A DNA stretch of 64,000 nt from CAMBRQ01 sp945870325. Lineage in GTDB: Bacteria; Bacillota; Clostridia; Lachnospirales; Lachnospiraceae. Positions within the stretch are counted from its first letter, which is position 1. Every line of letters begins with the position of its first letter. This document shows, in pieces, positions 8,007 through 14,820 of this stretch. A program made the translations under genes and the position numbers. The notes beneath the pieces were generated by a model that ran no database searches, was not told where the DNA came from, and saw nothing but the letters and a program-made list of their open reading frames with translations. Where the stretch lies: NCBI RefSeq assembly GCF_050313795.1, contig NZ_JBNPMC010000001.1, forward strand, positions 62,001 through 126,000. The letters run 5' to 3'.

Positions 8007-8891
8007 TTATGTCGCGTTAATGTTCAGAATAAACATCGTAGACAGAACCAGCACGAATCCCACTACATCAATCGGCTGGAACGCGGTTTCTAAAAACACT
8101 GCGGCCAGAATGGTTGCTGCCACCGGCTCTACACTGGACAATAATCCCGCATGCACTGATCCTATCGTCTTAAGCGAATACAGGTAACAGCAGAAAGACA
8201 TAATCGTTCCAAATATTACGATTGCAAAGAAACTAATCATCACTTCTACATCAATCGTTACTTTCATCCTCCATGGACGATTCACAGCCATTAATATTAG
8301 TCCGCCAATAATCATTGCCCATGCACAGACAATCTCCGCCGGATACTTCTTAAGAAGCGGTCCCGGAATCACTCCATAGAAACAAGTCGTTAGAGCCACC
8401 AAAAGCCCTAATATGATTCCTTTAGAAGAGATTGTTAATGCATGGATATTCCCGTGCGTTGCCACAAGAAATATACCTAATACCGAGCAAAGCACTGCCG
8501 TAATTTCTTTTGCCTTTGGAGTCACCCGGTATACGATCGCAAAATACATAAGCAGCATTGCCGGATTCAAATACTGGAATATAGTAGCAATTCCTGCATT
8601 CATCTCCTGAACCGCGCAAAAAAAGGAATACTGCATTCCCATCATTCCCAACACAGAGAATGCCACCTGCCTGATTCCATCCTCCCGGTTCTTCCATATA
8701 TCAAACAGCGGCTGCTTCTTGATAAAAACAGCATACAGGAAAAGAAGAATTCCTGCAGCCATAAGACGGTATGGCACAAGCCATTCCGATACGATTCCTT
8801 TACTTTCAAACAGAAACTGGGCTATGGGGCTGGTAGCGCCCCATAATAACCCAGCCATAAACGCGGCAAACAAGCCCTTCTTACGTTCCAT
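8007..8891 (-). CDS. DMT-superfamily (EamA) transporter
   Basis: A 294-residue integral membrane protein with about ten hydrophobic helices arranged as two EamA repeats (about 8-140 and 150-285). The N-terminal FMAGLLWGATSPIAQFLF and the C-terminal GLLSSVEPVAATILAAVFLET are hallmark segments of drug/metabolite transporters, the second being the highly conserved PxxA loop. Such proteins export amino acids or metabolites by exchange; the substrate cannot be read from sequence. It stands alone between a terminator and the following peptidase gene. Confidence 0.88.
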   Translation of the reverse strand: MERKKGLFAAFMAGLLWGATSPIAQFLFESKGIVSEWLVPYRLMAAGILLFLYAVFIKKQPLFDIWKNREDGIRQVAFSVLGMMGMQYSFFCAVQEMNAGIATIFQYLNPAMLLMYFAIVYRVTPKAKEITAVLCSVLGIFLVATHGNIHALTISSKGIILGLLVALTTCFYGVIPGPLLKKYPAEIVCAWAMIIGGLILMAVNRPWRMKVTIDVEVMISFFAIVIFGTIMSFCCYLYSLKTIGSVHAGLLSSVEPVAATILAAVFLETAFQPIDVVGFVLVLSTMFILNINAT

Positions 8892-8980
8892 TTCTTTTGT
8901 TTCCCACTCTCTTCATCCATCTGCAATCTCGGACTGCTTTTCATCCATTGCTTCAGGCTGATCTTCTTTATCTTAAGATA

Positions 8981-9865
8981 TTAATCGTTCTCATTCAGCC
9001 ATTCTTTCATCAACTCTACATATCTGTCCGTATCTTCTACGAAGCACATATGACGGCAGGTACGGAACAGTTCCCATCTGGAATTCGGGATTCTGTCGTA
9101 CATGTATTTCGCGATATATGGCGTACACAGATCGTTCCCACCATTGATTACAAGCGTTGGCTCCTTGATCTCTTTCAACTGTTCCGTTACATCATAATCC
9201 TTCAGGGTTCCCATAGGAGTATATTCATTCGGTCCCCAGCCAACAACATATGCTTCGCCGCCCTTCTTCACCGGACGTCTTAAGCATTCCGGAGAGTCTT
9301 CTGTTACTGCGCCCGCAGCATGACGGAGCATATATTCTGTCTCTGCCGCAATATAAGCCGGATCACTGTAATCATTCGTAGATGTCGCTTTGTCAATCGC
9401 ATCCTGCATCTCCTGTGGCAGTTCCTTAATCATACGGTGCTGCTCGATTCCCCACATCCAGGAAGCCGGAAGCGTACTGGAAAGTATCAGGCTCTTAAGC
9501 CCCTCTGGCTTGTAGTTGCATACATAGTCCAGAAGCTGCATTCCTCCCCAGGACTGTCCGAGAAGATGAATCTCATCCAGCCCAAGATGCTTTCTAAGCG
9601 CCATCAGTTCTTCGATCCATGTCTTCGCATTCCACAGATCCGGACGATTATCCACATAAGATTCGCCGCATCCAATCTGATCGTACATAATCAACTGACG
9701 ACCGTCTTCTTCTGCAAGTCTGTCCAATACTTCAAAATAATTATGTGTGGATCCTGGTCCTCCGTGAAGCAGTACAAGTGGCTTTTTGTTGCCAGTGCAC
9801 TCTCCTACAATTCTGTAATATGTTTTGTACTCTAAGTACGGCATATAGCCTTCTTTAATTTTCAT
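8981..9865 (-). CDS. proline iminopeptidase-like alpha/beta hydrolase (S33)
   Basis: A 294-residue cytoplasmic alpha/beta hydrolase that likely removes N-terminal proline from peptides. It has the oxyanion-hole motif HGGPG at 34-38, the nucleophile elbow GQSWGG with S105, a DQIGCGES segment typical of prolyl aminopeptidases, and a late acid/histidine pair (NGGNDLCTP and CRHMCF). The ATG preceded by GGAGGTTTTCAATA was chosen over an upstream start seven codons earlier. No signal peptide. The substrate specificity is inferred from the family. Confidence 0.87.
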   Translation of the reverse strand: MKIKEGYMPYLEYKTYYRIVGECTGNKKPLVLLHGGPGSTHNYFEVLDRLAEEDGRQLIMYDQIGCGESYVDNRPDLWNAKTWIEELMALRKHLGLDEIHLLGQSWGGMQLLDYVCNYKPEGLKSLILSSTLPASWMWGIEQHRMIKELPQEMQDAIDKATSTNDYSDPAYIAAETEYMLRHAAGAVTEDSPECLRRPVKKGGEAYVVGWGPNEYTPMGTLKDYDVTEQLKEIKEPTLVINGGNDLCTPYIAKYMYDRIPNSRWELFRTCRHMCFVEDTDRYVELMKEWLNEND

Positions 9866-9965
9866 TATTGAAAACCTCCTCGACAATATTTGTCTCTATT
9901 ATAAATATTTTTTTAACAATTGGCAATCCGTATGAGTGGAATTTTATTTTTTGTTCAATTCCCAC

Positions 9966-11297
9966 CTACAACTCAAACACCCTGGTCGCCACTCCAAAGT
10001 ATATCAAAATCGAGCATGTATCCACCAGCGTCGTAATCAACGGCGACGCCATCAGTGCCGGATCCAGTCCAGCCTTCTTTGCCAGCAGCGGCAGGATACA
10101 CCCTATCATCTTCGAGATCACGATCGTTGCCATCAACGAAAGAGCCACTACCAGCGCAAGTGCTGTATTCCGATATATCAGCATGATCCGCAAACCATTA
10201 GCCACCGCCAGCACGATACCCACTATTAAGGATACTCCAAACTCTTTTGACACCACCCGGAAGATATCCCGGAACTGAATCTCATCCAGCGCAATCCCTC
10301 GGATAATCAGCGTAGAACTCTGGGAACCGCAATTTCCTCCGGTATCCATAAGCATCGGAATAAAGGATACCAGGATAGGAACTACAGCGAATGCATTTTC
10401 ATATTTTGTTATAATTGTGCCCGTAATGGCGGCGGAGAACATCAATATCAAAAGCCACGGGATTCTGCTCTTGGCATGACCGAAGATGGAGGTTTCAAAG
10501 TAGGATTTCTCGCCGGGGTTCATCGCTGCCATCTTCGTGATATCTTCGGTGTCCTCATCAATCAGGACATCCATCGCATCATCGAAAGTTACGATTCCAA
10601 CCAGAAAGCCTTCCAGATCCAGAACCGGAATCGCCAGGAAATCGTATTTACGGAATAACCGGGCTACCTCCTCCTGATCGGTATTCGTATTGACCGTAAT
10701 CATCTCCTGTTCCATCAACTCCCGGATGACCACATGATCATCTGCCACCATCATATCCTTGGCAGTAACAATTCCAAGAAGCCTCTTCTTCTCGGTCACA
10801 TAACACGTATAGATTGTTTCCTTATGGATGCCGACCTCTTTGATATGCGCCATAGCCTCTGCAACGCACCAGTCTGGTCTTAGATCCACGTATTCCGTTG
10901 TCATAATGCTTCCGGCACTGTCTTCCGGGTAATTCAGAAGTCGGTTGATCGTATCCCTGTCTTTCTGGCTGACCGTATCCAGAATTCGTGTAACCAGATT
11001 CGCCGGAAGTTCTCCCAGCATATCAACCGTATCATCCATATACAGATCCTCCAGCAGTTCCCGAAGTTCCTTGTCCGAAAATAATTCTACCAGACAGGTC
11101 TGCATACTATTATTCATATTGGCAAATACTTCCGCCGCCTTTTCTTTCTGAATCAGACGGAAAGCAAATGCCAATTCTTTGTTATCAAGTTCGGATAGCA
11201 GTGAGGCTATGTCCACTGCATTCATGACATTCAAAATGCTCCTTACAGCCTGGTACTGATGCTGCTGCAGGAGTGCGGTAAAGATCTCTCTGTTCAT
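9966..11297 (-). CDS. mgtE: magnesium transporter MgtE
   Basis: A 443-residue Mg2+ channel: cytosolic N domain of HEAT-like helices (1-125), two CBS domains (about 130-255) and a five-helix membrane domain (about 280-443). The membrane part shows the family segments FIPMLMDTGGNCGSQSS and LDPALMASPLITTLVDT, which line the Mg2+ pore. The gene is preceded by an M-box riboswitch, its terminator and a small overlapping ORF, so expression should rise when Mg2+ is low. A GGAGAGATTATA ribosome site lies directly before the ATG. Confidence 0.96.
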   Translation of the reverse strand: MNREIFTALLQQHQYQAVRSILNVMNAVDIASLLSELDNKELAFAFRLIQKEKAAEVFANMNNSMQTCLVELFSDKELRELLEDLYMDDTVDMLGELPANLVTRILDTVSQKDRDTINRLLNYPEDSAGSIMTTEYVDLRPDWCVAEAMAHIKEVGIHKETIYTCYVTEKKRLLGIVTAKDMMVADDHVVIRELMEQEMITVNTNTDQEEVARLFRKYDFLAIPVLDLEGFLVGIVTFDDAMDVLIDEDTEDITKMAAMNPGEKSYFETSIFGHAKSRIPWLLILMFSAAITGTIITKYENAFAVVPILVSFIPMLMDTGGNCGSQSSTLIIRGIALDEIQFRDIFRVVSKEFGVSLIVGIVLAVANGLRIMLIYRNTALALVVALSLMATIVISKMIGCILPLLAKKAGLDPALMASPLITTLVDTCSILIYFGVATRVFEL

Positions 11298-11373
11298 TAT
11301 AATCTCTCCTTTTCTTATTTGATTTTCTTACGTTTATCGCCATCTGCGAGTGATAACTGGCACCTGCGTCCAT
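11185..11373 (-). CDS. small upstream ORF overlapping the start of mgtE
   Basis: A 62-codon frame with a very strong AAGGAGGTGAGG ribosome site, starting MDAGASYHSQMAINVRK and continuing out of frame 113 bp into mgtE. The first 20 codons lie in the leader after the M-box terminator and have the only strong translation signal there apart from that of mgtE. It could be a leader peptide that couples or tunes mgtE translation, or the initiation signal alone may matter. The overlap with the mgtE coding frame explains part of its length, so the C-terminal half should not be taken as evolved protein. Confidence 0.4.
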   Translation of the reverse strand: MDAGASYHSQMAINVRKSNKKRRDYNEQRDLYRTPAAASVPGCKEHFECHECSGHSLTAIRT

Positions 11374-11465
11374 AACCTCACCTCCTTCTTTTCTCTTCTT
11401 TACATACTTACTTCATAGATGCAACTTATGCCAAATATAATCAACAGGGAACGAAGTTCCCTATA

Positions 11466-11504
11466 GAAAAAAACTTCCGCAATGCCTGAGCAATGCGAAA
11501 GTCT
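11466..11504 (-). terminator. M-box expression-platform terminator
   Basis: ACTTTCGCA with TGCGGAAGT (one mismatch) forms a stem closed by a 12-nt loop and followed by seven T on the minus strand, between the M-box and mgtE. It is the expected switch-off hairpin when Mg2+ is bound. Confidence 0.75.
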
Positions 11505-11519
11505 GTATATATCTTAATC

Positions 11520-11680
11520 CCCTGTTCACCGTTCAAGCTTTAGCATCACAGGGCATATCAATTGCATTAGGTTATGCCTTCACGACATATCCTGCTAACC
11601 AGCTCATCGTGTCTCCACAATTCTCGCGGCAGCAATCTTAGGATGTTCCAAATCCCTGTGGTAACCTCACCTACCGAAGT
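11520..11680 (-). promoter_or_regulatory. M-box (ykoK leader) Mg2+ riboswitch
   Basis: The minus strand shows the conserved blocks of the M-box in order: TAGGTGAGG at the 5' end, GCTGCCGCGAGAA, GAGACACGATGAGCTGGTTA, the GCCCTGTGATGCTAAAGCTTGAACGG 3' block split here as GCCCTGTGATGC and TAAAGCTTGAACGG. Spacing and order match the known Mg2+ riboswitch class found ahead of mgtE and other Mg2+ transporters. It is followed by a terminator and then mgtE. Confidence 0.92.
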
Positions 11681-11930
11681 AATAGTCTATTCTGTTTTGT
11701 TTCTCCATTATAGGACCGCTGAACAATAATGTCAAATAAAATCCTATAAGTTCTAGTTCAAAATCCGCCACATCGGCTGTCACTTCTACATAATCCGGGA
11801 TAGACAGTTCTTCTGTCGGTTCATAATTCTGAAGTTTCAGACTGTCTGTCATCCCCGGGACTGCCATACTGCCGATCAAAGTTCCGGCCACTATGAATTC
11901 ACATGCTCTTCTCATTTTACTCATATTCAT
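11667..11930 (-). CDS. hypothetical small ORF upstream of the M-box, doubtful
   Basis: An 87-codon frame reading MNMSKMRRACEFIVAGTL and onward, with a short hydrophobic N-terminal stretch and an acidic middle (EPTEELSIPDY). The last codons lie in the conserved 5' block of the M-box, and no good ribosome site precedes any of its ATG codons. It begins exactly where a thioredoxin-reductase-like start breaks off. It may be a small secreted or membrane peptide, or chance coding in remnant DNA. Confidence 0.3.
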   Translation of the reverse strand: MNMSKMRRACEFIVAGTLIGSMAVPGMTDSLKLQNYEPTEELSIPDYVEVTADVADFELELIGFYLTLLFSGPIMEKQNRIDYYFGR

Positions 11931-11968
11931 CCCACGATAATCATATCGTAAACATGATTTTCATTCAT
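11930..11968 (-). pseudogene. trxB: 5' remnant of a thioredoxin reductase gene
   Basis: After a perfect AGGAGGACTGCTGT ribosome site the frame reads MNENHVYDMIIVG and then stops. This is the start of a TrxB-type FAD-binding strand, which would normally continue into the GGGPAG dinucleotide-binding loop. The site begins 13 bp after the thioredoxin gene at 11981-12304, the usual place for a reductase. The rest of the gene has been deleted. Confidence 0.55.
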
Positions 11969-11980
11969 ACAGCAGTCCTC

Positions 11981-12304
11981 CTATTTTTCTAAAGCTTCAT
12001 TAATAAAATTTTCTATCATTTTTTTTGATTCAGGTGCAACAATAGAATCTATTGCCTTTCCATCTCGATATAAAACCAGCGTAGGAACTATCTCAATCTT
12101 TTCAGCTTCTGCAATCTGTGGTTCTTCATCAATATTTACTTTTCCAGCAATAAGAATATCGCTGTATTCTTCACTTATTTTTTCATAAGCTGCTCCAATT
12201 CTACGGCAATAACCACACCAAGGTGCCCAGAAATCAACCAAAACCAGTTTTTCCTTATGAATTAATTGTCCAAACTTTTCTTTATTTATATTTATTGATG
12301 TCAT
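11981..12304 (-). CDS. thioredoxin
   Basis: A 107-residue thioredoxin fold protein with the redox motif WCGYC at C30/C33 after VLVDFWAP, and the cis-proline segment IVPTLVLYRDG. The WCGYC variant differs from the WCAPC of the second thioredoxin at 18678-18983, suggesting a different redox potential or partner. An in-frame ATG 14 codons upstream lies in the promoter, and the chosen ATG has GGAGAAGGGG upstream. It was probably followed by trxB, now reduced to a remnant. Its promoter carries a CRP-type box, shared with three other redox genes. Confidence 0.92.
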   Translation of the reverse strand: MTSININKEKFGQLIHKEKLVLVDFWAPWCGYCRRIGAAYEKISEEYSDILIAGKVNIDEEPQIAEAEKIEIVPTLVLYRDGKAIDSIVAPESKKMIENFINEALEK

Positions 12305-12361
12305 ATTTTTTAACCCCTTCTCCTGTTTGAACTTAATATACCCCATAAAAGATCTTGCTTC

Positions 12362-12376
12362 CGTGATGATATCACA
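12362..12376 (-). promoter_or_regulatory. CRP-type box, class II position, thioredoxin promoter
   Basis: TGTGATATCATCACG on the minus strand, followed after exactly 21 nt by TATATT as the -10. The dyad would be centred near -41, the class II activator position. No -35 hexamer is seen, as expected for an activator-dependent promoter. Confidence 0.75.
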
Positions 12377-12421
12377 GAAAAGACAATTTGCTTTATTACG
12401 CTTCTTTTTATTTCTATTTAC

Positions 12422-12470
12422 GGCATATGCCAGTTATATAATTGACACATCTCAATAAATTAAGTATACT
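12422..12470 (+). promoter_or_regulatory. operator plus orphan promoter
   Basis: Half-sites GGCATATGCCAG and TTGACACATCTC flank an 8-bp spacer. The second half-site contains a perfect -35 TTGACA, with TATACT 17 bp downstream. The layout equals that at 15803-15851 ahead of the CRP/FNR gene. No protein gene follows on the plus strand, only a possible short RNA. Confidence 0.65.
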
Positions 12471-12476
12471 CCCATC

Positions 12477-12623
12477 TTTGACAGTTACAAAAAGCTGCGA
12501 GTATTATACGTTCAATTCATTACTTTCGGCAAGTAAGAAATAATCAATATGAAAATAACAAAAAAGGATGCGCTACGGTAACTTCTCCATTACCTTGGCA
12601 CATCCTTTCGTATTATTATTTTT
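12477..12623 (+). ncRNA. candidate small RNA from the orphan promoter
   Basis: Between the plus-strand promoter and a hairpin with the tail TATTATTATTTTTT lie about 145 nt with no convincing reading frame and no minus-strand gene. The arrangement promoter - short sequence - intrinsic terminator is that of a small RNA. It could equally be the scar of a deleted gene whose promoter survives. Confidence 0.3.
12563..12609. terminator. terminator 3' of the UPF0251-NifX gene
   Basis: AAAGGATG...CATCCTTT with an internal GGTAA/TTACC stem. T-runs follow on both strands, stronger on the minus strand (CCTTTTTTGTTATTTT), where it ends the gene at 12635-13408. Confidence 0.75.
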
Positions 12624-12634
12624 TACTATTCTTC

Positions 12635-13408
12635 TTAATGACAACTATGGCTTCCACATCCGTGCTCGCCACATGTATGTCCTTCCCCGTGGCTGTGCTC
12701 ATGGTGAGAACATTTCACATCTGGATTGTAATCCAGTGTTTCATTAATAAAGGCTTCTACTGCTTCATCCGCATCTCCGGAAACTCCTCCAAAGAGTTTA
12801 ATACCAGCTGCCGCTAACGCTGTCTGTGCACCGCCTCCGATTCCGCCACAGATCAGAACATCTGCATTCAATGCATTAAGAACTCCCGCTAATGCACCAT
12901 GTCCGCTTCCATTCGTATCTACTATTTCTGAATGTACTACTTTTCCTTCCTCTACATCGTAAATCTTAAATGTCTCTGTGTGTCCAAAGTGCTGGAAAAT
13001 CTGTCCATTTTCATATGTTACTGCTATTCTCATGATACCTTCTCCTTTTTCTTCTGCATATTTTTTGTATATTTCCTGTTTATAACATCCTCCAAAGCTG
13101 CAGTTGCTGTTCTGACCGTCACAGATTATGAAATCCCCACCCTCAATTCTAAGCGGATGTCCATCAATAAGTGCATATGCTATTTTCTTCCTGGCAATCT
13201 CGTAAATCCGTTGAACTGTTGTTCTTGCGACTTGCATAGATGCTGCACATTGCTCCTGACTATAACCTTTCTTGTCCAAAAGACGAATTGTCTCATACTC
13301 ATCTACCGTCAGAACAATAGGTGTTTTTTTCTCAGTATTATCTGCCGGAAGGAATTCTAAAATATTGGGGAAATGACAGACTTTTCTGCATTTTACTGGT
13401 CTCGGCAT
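12635..13408 (-). CDS. UPF0251 (DUF134) DNA-binding domain fused to NifX/NifB-like FeMo-cofactor domain
   Basis: A 257-residue fusion. Residues 1-100 are a UPF0251 domain opening MPRPVKCRKVCHFPNILEF with a sigma-factor-region-4-like helix-turn-helix (YETIRLLDKKGYSQEQCAASMQ). Residues about 125-235 are a dinitrogenase-iron-molybdenum-cofactor-binding domain (IAVTYENGQIFQHFGHTETF). The C-terminus is rich in His and Cys (CSHHEHSHGEGH and more), a likely metal-binding tail. Such fusions are thought to sense or carry Fe-S or metal clusters. Its promoter holds the full 12-8-12 operator, which suggests autoregulation by the HTH domain; that link is inferred. Confidence 0.88.
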   Translation of the reverse strand: MPRPVKCRKVCHFPNILEFLPADNTEKKTPIVLTVDEYETIRLLDKKGYSQEQCAASMQVARTTVQRIYEIARKKIAYALIDGHPLRIEGGDFIICDGQNSNCSFGGCYKQEIYKKYAEEKGEGIMRIAVTYENGQIFQHFGHTETFKIYDVEEGKVVHSEIVDTNGSGHGALAGVLNALNADVLICGGIGGGAQTALAAAGIKLFGGVSGDADEAVEAFINETLDYNPDVKCSHHEHSHGEGHTCGEHGCGSHSCH

Positions 13409-13435
13409 AAACTGCTCCTTTCTCGCTTTTCTTAT

Positions 13436-13484
13436 ATAATAGCCTTATAAAAGGCATATGTCAATAACGTTTTTGACATATGCC
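13436..13484 (-). promoter_or_regulatory. promoter and full 12-8-12 inverted-repeat operator of the UPF0251-NifX gene
   Basis: GGCATATGTCAA and TTGACATATGCC form a perfect dyad with an 8-bp spacer. On the minus strand the TTGACA of one half-site is the -35, with TATTAT as -10 after 17 bp. A bound protein would occlude the -35 and upstream DNA. Confidence 0.75.
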
Positions 13485-13510
13485 TTTTATGTATAACCTA
13501 ATAGTATTAC

Positions 13511-14092
13511 TTATTTTCCATTATTTTTTAATTTACAGATGCCCTGCGTCATTGTTCCCATTGGACAAAATGCACACCAGGTTCTTGGCTTATATAACAC
13601 CATTACGATCAACCCTAACAGCAGAGATGTAAGCATCAAACTATAAAATCCAAAACTAAACTGTGCCACCCAATCAGCTACTGTTCCTGCAGTGTATGTC
13701 CATCCCCATGGAACACGGAAGGTCCAGAATAGTTTGATAGCTTCACGCAAGGAGGATGCTCCGGCACCAACTAAATATGTCTGAAATACCATGTTGCCAA
13801 ACATTGTAAGGAAAAATATCAAAAAGCCATATTTGAACCATTTTGAACTCATCCATCGCGGGGTTGATTTATTTCTTGAGCATTTTAAATCTCCACCAAG
13901 CTTACTAAAAAGCTGTCCACGTCCACACAAATGATTACAGAAAAATTTATTTCCACCGAATATTGCTATTCCTAACGGCACCAGGAAATCAATCATCCCA
14001 AACCACGCGAACAAAATATTAAAAAAACCGAGAGCAAAATAAATGATCGCCCATATCCATAAATAATCATACCAATGCTTCTTTTTCTTCAC
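13511..14092 (-). CDS. NapH/CcoG-like 4Fe-4S membrane protein
   Basis: A 193-residue membrane protein with about five hydrophobic helices and two cysteine clusters facing one side: CNHLCGRGQ near 52-60 and CAFCPMGTM near 171-179, as in NapH/NosR/CcoG-type proteins that pass electrons between quinones or ferredoxins and cytoplasmic or exported partners. It overlaps the ferredoxin gene by 4 bp (ATGA), so the two are translated together and probably form one electron-transfer unit. The acceptor is unknown. Confidence 0.82.
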   Translation of the reverse strand: MKKKKHWYDYLWIWAIIYFALGFFNILFAWFGMIDFLVPLGIAIFGGNKFFCNHLCGRGQLFSKLGGDLKCSRNKSTPRWMSSKWFKYGFLIFFLTMFGNMVFQTYLVGAGASSLREAIKLFWTFRVPWGWTYTAGTVADWVAQFSFGFYSLMLTSLLLGLIVMVLYKPRTWCAFCPMGTMTQGICKLKNNGK

Positions 14093-14289
14093 ACTGCTAC
14101 CCTCTCTTTCATTTCAATACAGCCTACCGGACAGGACTTTGCACATTTCCCGCATCCTACACACAATGTTTCTTCTACTACCGCATAGCACCCACGATGA
14201 ACTTTAACCGCTGCCAACGGACAAGTATTTTCACATACTCCGCAGGCAACACATCTTTTTTTATCGACACTTGCCACTCTTTTTGCCAA
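14089..14289 (-). CDS. 2[4Fe-4S] ferredoxin
   Basis: A 66-residue bacterial-type ferredoxin with two complete CxxCxxCxxxCP clusters (C13, C16, C19, C23 and C43, C46, C49, C53). The start appears to be TTG with an AAAGGGG site 8 nt upstream; no ATG fits. It is followed, with overlap, by the NapH-like membrane protein, to which it probably donates or from which it accepts electrons. A CRP-type box and a 21-nt spaced -10 (TACAAT) lie upstream. Confidence 0.92.
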   Translation of the reverse strand: MAKRVASVDKKRCVACGVCENTCPLAAVKVHRGCYAVVEETLCVGCGKCAKSCPVGCIEMKERVAV

Positions 14290-14348
14290 TGCTTTGTTCC
14301 CCTTTCAAATTTGGTATCTCTATTGTACGTGAAAAAGGTAAATTCTTC

Positions 14349-14363
14349 TGTGATATTATTACA
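14349..14363 (-). promoter_or_regulatory. CRP-type box, class II position, ferredoxin promoter
   Basis: TGTAATAATATCACA on the minus strand, followed after exactly 21 nt by TACAAT. The left half-site deviates by one base from TGTGA. Confidence 0.65.
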
Positions 14364-14408
14364 TAAGAATTTACCTTGACCGCTAATAACTACAATGACA
14401 TATTTTTA

Positions 14409-14810
14409 TTATACATCACCTTTATATTTATATATGATGTTTAGAATCTCCTCGGTTGTTCTAATAATTTCTTTTTGTTTTTCTTTCATTGTTATAGATT
14501 TGCTTTCTTCTTCAGATAACGAAGAATAAAGGTGGATGGTATTAGCATGATGCCATATTTCATCGCAAATTTTCTCAATTTCATCAGTACTCCGGAATGC
14601 CTGGTCTGTTTGCATTTGCAAGTGTTCTCGCTGCTCTTCCAGATGATTCATCTGTTCTAGTAACTGATCCCTTTCTTTCTGCAATTGATCATGTTGTGCT
14701 TGCAGTTGATCCATTTGTATTTTAATTTCGCTCATCTTATCTTTCTGTCTCCGCATAAGCATCATCAAATATACAACTATGAATGCAAATAATAGTATTA
14801 TATACAGCAT
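14409..14810 (-). CDS. membrane-anchored coiled-coil protein, unknown
   Basis: A 133-residue protein: one N-terminal TM helix (MLYIILLFAFIVVYLMMLM), then a long heptad-rich coiled coil from about 25 to 75 built of Q/E/L repeats (QMDQLQAQHDQLQKERDQL), then a helical C-terminus. The ATG with AGGAGA 5 nt upstream was chosen. It starts 10 bp after the stop of the HEPN/receiver-like gene and is certainly co-transcribed with it. It may anchor or oligomerise that partner at the membrane. No family was recognised. Confidence 0.7.
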   Translation of the reverse strand: MLYIILLFAFIVVYLMMLMRRQKDKMSEIKIQMDQLQAQHDQLQKERDQLLEQMNHLEEQREHLQMQTDQAFRSTDEIEKICDEIWHHANTIHLYSSLSEEESKSITMKEKQKEIIRTTEEILNIIYKYKGDV

Positions 14811-14820
14811 AAACGTCTCC

